Source of the DNA: an uncultured Dialister sp. | Lineage (GTDB): Bacteria; Bacillota; Negativicutes; Veillonellales; Dialisteraceae | Assembly (NCBI GenBank): GCA_900314595.1 | Contig: OMVW01000001.1 | Span: forward strand, 1 to 64,000 | Direction: 5' to 3' | DNA: 64,000 nt | Shown: positions 60,980 through 64,000 of the stretch, in pieces | How positions within the stretch are numbered: position 1 is the first letter of the stretch | Layout of the letters: the number at the start of each line of letters is the position of its first letter | Notes under the pieces: generated by a model | What the model was told of the DNA's origin: nothing | The model's database searches: none | What the model saw: the letters and a program-made list of their open reading frames with translations, nothing else | Made by a program: the position numbers and the translations under genes

Positions 60980-61442
60980 AAGAGTTCTCTTTCTGAAAAA
61001 GCAGATGGCTCATAAAATCGGGAAAGACTCTCCTGTACTCAGCGAACAGGAAGTCTTTGCCATGGATGCCCTGACGCTGGCTTATATGGGAGACGTGTGC
61101 TGGTCTTTCTTTATCAGGAAAGTACTTATTGATACGGGTATCTATAATGTGCAGATATTAAACAGTCTTGCTTCTGAAATGGTTTCAGCCCGCTGGCAGA
61201 GCAGGATTCTCTTCGAAATTATGGAACTTCTGAACGACCGGGAGCTGAAGGTCTGCAAAAGGGCAAGAAATACGAATTCCCATGTGCCTAAAAGCGCAAC
61301 TGTCGAAGAATACAGGGAATCGACTGCCTTCGAGGCCCTTTTTGGTTATCTGAAACTTTCGGGAAATGAAGAACGACTGGATTTCCTGATGGAAAGAAGC
61401 CTGAAATATCTGGCAGGAGAAATGAGTCATGAGAATGGATAA
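60969..61442 (+). CDS. mrnC: Mini-ribonuclease III MrnC
   Basis: Mini-III is a dimeric RNase III catalytic domain without a dsRNA-binding domain that matures 23S rRNA ends. The catalytic core reads LTLAYMGDVCW near residue 38 with the acidic residues, and ESTAFEALFGYL near 120. GTG 60969, 7 bases after AAGGTGG, is chosen and overlaps cysS by 11 bases; ATG 61002 is an alternative. Length is 157 residues. The cysS-mrnC-rlmB order is conserved in Firmicutes. Confidence 0.92.
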   Translation: MEFKRVLFLKKQMAHKIGKDSPVLSEQEVFAMDALTLAYMGDVCWSFFIRKVLIDTGIYNVQILNSLASEMVSARWQSRILFEIMELLNDRELKVCKRARNTNSHVPKSATVEEYRESTAFEALFGYLKLSGNEERLDFLMERSLKYLAGEMSHENG

Positions 61443-62268
61443 AGAGAGGCCATCCGGGAAAATCCGGCAGGGAAGGGAAAGGCGGGGGGAAAGACCTGAG
61501 AGGATGCAGCGCCCGATTTCCCGCGAAAGTAAACAGGCCCAGCCTTTATGGATTTGCGGCCGCAATAGTGTTACTGAATTCCTGAAAAACGGAGCCATTC
61601 AGAAATTGTTCGTGAAATCCGGCAGGAAAGACGAACGTCTTATTTCCATCATCAGTCTGGCAGAAAAATCTCATGTCCCTGTGGTGGAAGTAGGGGAGGA
61701 AAAACTGGATCAGTTGTCAGGAGGTGTCATTCATCAGGGAATCGGGGCTCTTCTGAAACCTTATGAATTTGCTGACCTGGATAAGGTTTTATCCGAATGG
61801 GAAGGAAAGTCACCTATTCTTGTACTTCTTGATGGGCTGGAAGATGTCCGCAATCTGGGAGCCATTGTCCGCACGGCCGAATGTGCAGGGGCAGCGGCAG
61901 TTCTTCTTCCAAAACACAAAAGTCCTCCGGTGACGGCAGCTGCCATGAAAACCGCTGCAGGCGCTTTTGCTTACCTTCCTGTCTGTCAGACCGGTAATAT
62001 AAGGCAGACTCTGGAATATCTCAAATCGAAAGGGTTCTGGGTGGTTGGAGCTGATATGGACGGGGAAAGCCTTTATTTTGATGCCAATCTGAAAGGACCG
62101 GTCGTCATTGTCATGGGAGCCGAAGGAAAGGGTGTCGGCCAGCTTACACGCAAGATGTGTGATTTCTGTGTACGCATTCCTATGAGCGGAAAAGTTTCTT
62201 CCCTGAATGTCTCTGTGGCAGCAGCCCTTCTCATTTATGAAGCAGTAAGACAAAGGAGCTCCTTATGA
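61429..62268 (+). CDS. rlmB: 23S rRNA (guanosine-2'-O-)-methyltransferase RlmB (TrmH/SpoU family)
   Basis: RlmB methylates G2251 of 23S rRNA. A basic N-terminal extension (residues 1-35) precedes the substrate-binding domain (WICGRNSVTEFL) and the SPOUT knot with DGLEDVRNLGAIVRTAE near residue 130, VMGAEGKGVGQL near 222 and MSGKVSSLNVSVAAALLIYE near 248. Length is 279 residues. It overlaps mrnC by 14 bases and rae1 by ATGA. Confidence 0.93.
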   Translation: MRMDKERPSGKIRQGRERRGERPERMQRPISRESKQAQPLWICGRNSVTEFLKNGAIQKLFVKSGRKDERLISIISLAEKSHVPVVEVGEEKLDQLSGGVIHQGIGALLKPYEFADLDKVLSEWEGKSPILVLLDGLEDVRNLGAIVRTAECAGAAAVLLPKHKSPPVTAAAMKTAAGAFAYLPVCQTGNIRQTLEYLKSKGFWVVGADMDGESLYFDANLKGPVVIVMGAEGKGVGQLTRKMCDFCVRIPMSGKVSSLNVSVAAALLIYEAVRQRSSL

Positions 62269-62777
62269 GAGATTTATATCTGGTTGATGGATATAATGTC
62301 ATATTCTGGATGCCTGATGTCTTTGACCGGGATGATTTGGAATCAAGCCGCAAGAAACTCATTGACCTGATGCAGGATTACGGTGCCCATAACAATATTG
62401 AGGTCATCGTTGTTTTTGATGGACAGGGACAGTCCGTCAAAGCTAGAAAAGAAATCATAACAAAATCATTCTCTATCGTGTTTACACCAAGCCGTATGAC
62501 GGCTGACAGCTATATCGAAAAAGAATCTTATATCAGGAGAGATGAATACCGCCATATTTTCGTAGTAACTTCTGATGGTGCAGAGCAGAGTCAGGTCCTT
62601 GGGAATGGAGCTTATCGTGTAGCGGTGGGCGATCTTTTCAGGGCCATGAATGAGGATAAAAAGGTGCAGAATACATTCATCAGCCACAATAACAGGGCCA
62701 ATCTGCGCAGTGAAATTGGAATGGCGATACCTGTTTCCGTGCAGGAAAAGCTTAATAAAATGAGAAGAGGGAAATAA
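62265..62777 (+). CDS. rae1: NYN-domain endoribonuclease, YacP/Rae1 family
   Basis: Rae1 is a ribosome-associated endonuclease that cuts mRNA in the A-site in Bacillus. The PIN-like NYN fold shows VDGYNVIFWMP near residue 7 with the first acidic residue, VVFDGQGQ near 48 and VVTSDGAEQ near 99. Length is 170 residues. The position after rlmB matches other Firmicutes. Confidence 0.9.
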   Translation: MRDLYLVDGYNVIFWMPDVFDRDDLESSRKKLIDLMQDYGAHNNIEVIVVFDGQGQSVKARKEIITKSFSIVFTPSRMTADSYIEKESYIRRDEYRHIFVVTSDGAEQSQVLGNGAYRVAVGDLFRAMNEDKKVQNTFISHNNRANLRSEIGMAIPVSVQEKLNKMRRGK

Positions 62778-62825
62778 GGAAACCGCAGAATTCCTTCCGG
62801 GTTTCAGGGAAATTAAAATTTTCTG

Positions 62826-62854
62826 TTGACTGAATCCACGGAGTAGTATAAAAT
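62826..62854 (+). promoter_or_regulatory. Promoter of secG
   Basis: TTGACT (62826-62831) and TAAAAT (62849-62854) are 17 bases apart. The leader then carries a hairpin, AGCCGTA (62888-62894) with TACGGCT (62908-62914), just before the secG binding site. Confidence 0.75.
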
Positions 62855-62931
62855 AAAGCTTAATTACTGGCTCGATTGAATCGTGGCAGCCGTACGATAC
62901 AGTTTCATACGGCTTTAGAGGAGGATTTGCA

Positions 62932-63168
62932 GTGAAGTACGTTTTGATTGGATTAACACTGATTGTTTCCCTGTTCCTGATCGTTGTTGTTGTTGCCCAG
63001 GAATCGAAACAGGCAGGTATGGGAACCGCTATCGGGGGCGGTACGGAAAATGGAAATAATGGTCAGACTCGCGGCAAGGATGCGGTTCTCTCCAAGTTCA
63101 CCATGGTATCCGGCGTCATTTTTGCTGTACTTTGTCTTGTACTGGGAAGATACATGAATACTTTCTGA
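62932..63168 (+). CDS. secG: Preprotein translocase subunit SecG
   Basis: SecG is the small auxiliary subunit of the SecYEG channel. The 78-residue protein has two membrane segments (residues 2-22 and 57-76) joined by a Gly/Asn-rich cytoplasmic loop with GMGTAIGGGTENGN, as in all SecG. GTG 62932 has GGAGG about 7 bases upstream. The secG-rnr pair is conserved in Firmicutes. Confidence 0.93.
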   Translation: MKYVLIGLTLIVSLFLIVVVVAQESKQAGMGTAIGGGTENGNNGQTRGKDAVLSKFTMVSGVIFAVLCLVLGRYMNTF

Positions 63169-63180
63169 TCTGACAGAATG

Positions 63181-63206
63181 AGGCTTGCGGAATGCAGGCC
63201 TTTTTT
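63181..63206 (+). terminator. Intrinsic terminator of secG
   Basis: AGGCTTGC and GCAGGCCT pair with one wobble, followed by six T. Confidence 0.85.
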
Positions 63207-63281
63207 AATTTATACTTGCACCATGTTTTTATTTCATGTACAGTTAAAGAAGAAAAATATATTTATCGTTATCGTTCTGAA

Positions 63282-63287
63282 TATAAT
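63282..63287 (+). promoter_or_regulatory. Probable -10 box of rnr
   Basis: A consensus TATAAT lies 26 bases before the rnr start. No clear -35 box is seen, so the assignment is tentative. Confidence 0.45.
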
Positions 63288-63313
63288 GTTTGATTGAAAT
63301 AGAGGAGCAGTAA

Positions 63314-64000
63314 ATGGAGAAGAAGGAACTTTTACCCTATAAACCGGGAGTGATTCTGCAGGGAACTTATAAATCCTATGGATCCCGGTTTGGTTTCCTT
63401 TTGACTGATGAGGATCATGAGGATGTATATATTGCAGATAAGGATCATCTGAACGCAGTTAATAATGATATTGTAGAAGTGAAGACAATTGCCGGAGAAA
63501 CCGGCAGGCATAATACGGAAGGACGGATTCTCCGGGTCATCGAAAGAGCCAATGATTCTTTCGTATGCACCTACGAAATGGTGGAAGGCGGAGGAGAAGC
63601 CGTGCCGATTGATGAAAAAGTGAATATGGTCATTGAGATTCCTGAAGGACAGGAAATGGGAGCCACCACCGGGGCCCGGGTCATGGTAGAAATTACCCGC
63701 TGGCCGGGGGAATGGACGGATGCGGAAGGCCGTGTAACAGAAATCATCGGCTATAAAGGAGATAAAGGAATCGATATCGATATCATCATCGCACAGCACC
63801 GGCTGCGCCATCAGTTTTCTGATGAGCTGATGAAAGAAGCTGACAGCCTGCCCCGCGAAATTGTGCCTGAGGATGGTGTAAAAGATTTTCGTGATGTTCC
63901 CATTGTGACTATTGATGGTCCTGATTCCAAAGATCTGGATGATGCGGTTTATTGCAGAAAGAAAGAAAATGGTCATTTTGAACTGGGGGTTCATATTGCA
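63314..64000 (+). CDS. rnr: Ribonuclease R, 5' part (runs off the window)
   Basis: RNase R is a 3'-5' exoribonuclease that degrades structured RNA. The 229 codons seen start at ATG 63314 after AGGAG and stay in frame to the window edge. An OB-fold cold-shock region ([14 protein letters not shown] near residue 18) is followed by a second OB fold and the start of the RNB catalytic domain with [13 protein letters not shown] near 200, holding the metal-binding aspartates. The usual N-terminal winged helix is absent or very short. In Firmicutes smpB and ssrA often follow, beyond this window. Confidence 0.93.
   Translation, partial: MEKKELLPYKPGVILQGTYKSYGSRFGFLLTDEDHEDVYIADKDHLNAVNNDIVEVKTIAGETGRHNTEGRILRVIERANDSFVCTYEMVEGGGEAVPIDEKVNMVIEIPEGQEMGATTGARVMVEITRWPGEWTDAEGRVTEIIGYKGDKGIDIDIIIAQHRLRHQFSDELMKEADSLPREIVPEDGVKDFRDVPIVTIDGPDSKDLDDAVYCRKKENGHFELGVHIA

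Noticed and set aside
1..64000. CRISPR arrays, insertion sequences, prophage genes, replication origin
   Set aside because: No regularly spaced repeats, transposase, integrase, phage structural genes or DnaA-box clusters were seen.

Overview
This is a bacterial chromosome segment, almost entirely coding, of moderate GC (mid-forties by eye). Strong AGGAGG ribosome binding sites, many extended -10 promoters, a T-box, TPP and FMN riboswitches, Mini-RNase III, Rae1/YacP and intrinsic terminators all point to a Firmicute. The gene order and protein character suit the Negativicutes (Veillonellaceae, Dialister-like). That placement is inference; there is no rRNA here to confirm it.

Layout: 85-531 is the broken 3' end of a Wadjet JetD-like gene, followed by a tRNA cluster (Asp, Gly, Cys, Leu). 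A TPP riboswitch and thiC follow, then a solitary OLD-type ATPase/TOPRIM nuclease (2795-4462). Next come two large biosynthetic operons: pyrimidine (pyrB-pyrC-carA-carB-pyrK-pyrD, 4572-12747) and histidine (hisZ-G-D-C-B-H-A-F-IE, 12908-20536). Each has a palindrome overlapping its promoter. A convergent Na+/amino-acid symporter, a secreted peptidoglycan-binding/3D-domain protein, glmU-prs-pth and tmk follow. The FMN-riboswitch rib operon (ribD-E-BA-H) occupies 27859-31599. After it lies an RNA-modification and repair run (miaB, mutS-mutL-methyltransferase-miaA-hfq and a PLP lyase-like gene).

From 40.8 kb there are two single tRNA units (Val, Glu), an MFS transporter, azlD with an N-terminally truncated azlC, sppA, a Yip1-like membrane gene, glmS, trpS, ptsI, cobO and a TVP38/DedA-family gene. 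A Val T-box controls valS-folC; then come a solitary citC, an HD-domain protein and a sirtuin. A roughly 425-nt RNA unit with its own strong promoter and terminator (about 59022-59446) precedes cysS-mrnC-rlmB-rae1. The window closes with secG and the 5' part of rnr.

Most of the window is ordinary housekeeping. The points most worth a second look are the unidentified structured RNA upstream of cysS, the decayed defence gene at the left edge, the truncated azlC, and the unassigned operator-like palindromes at the pyr, his and glmS promoters.
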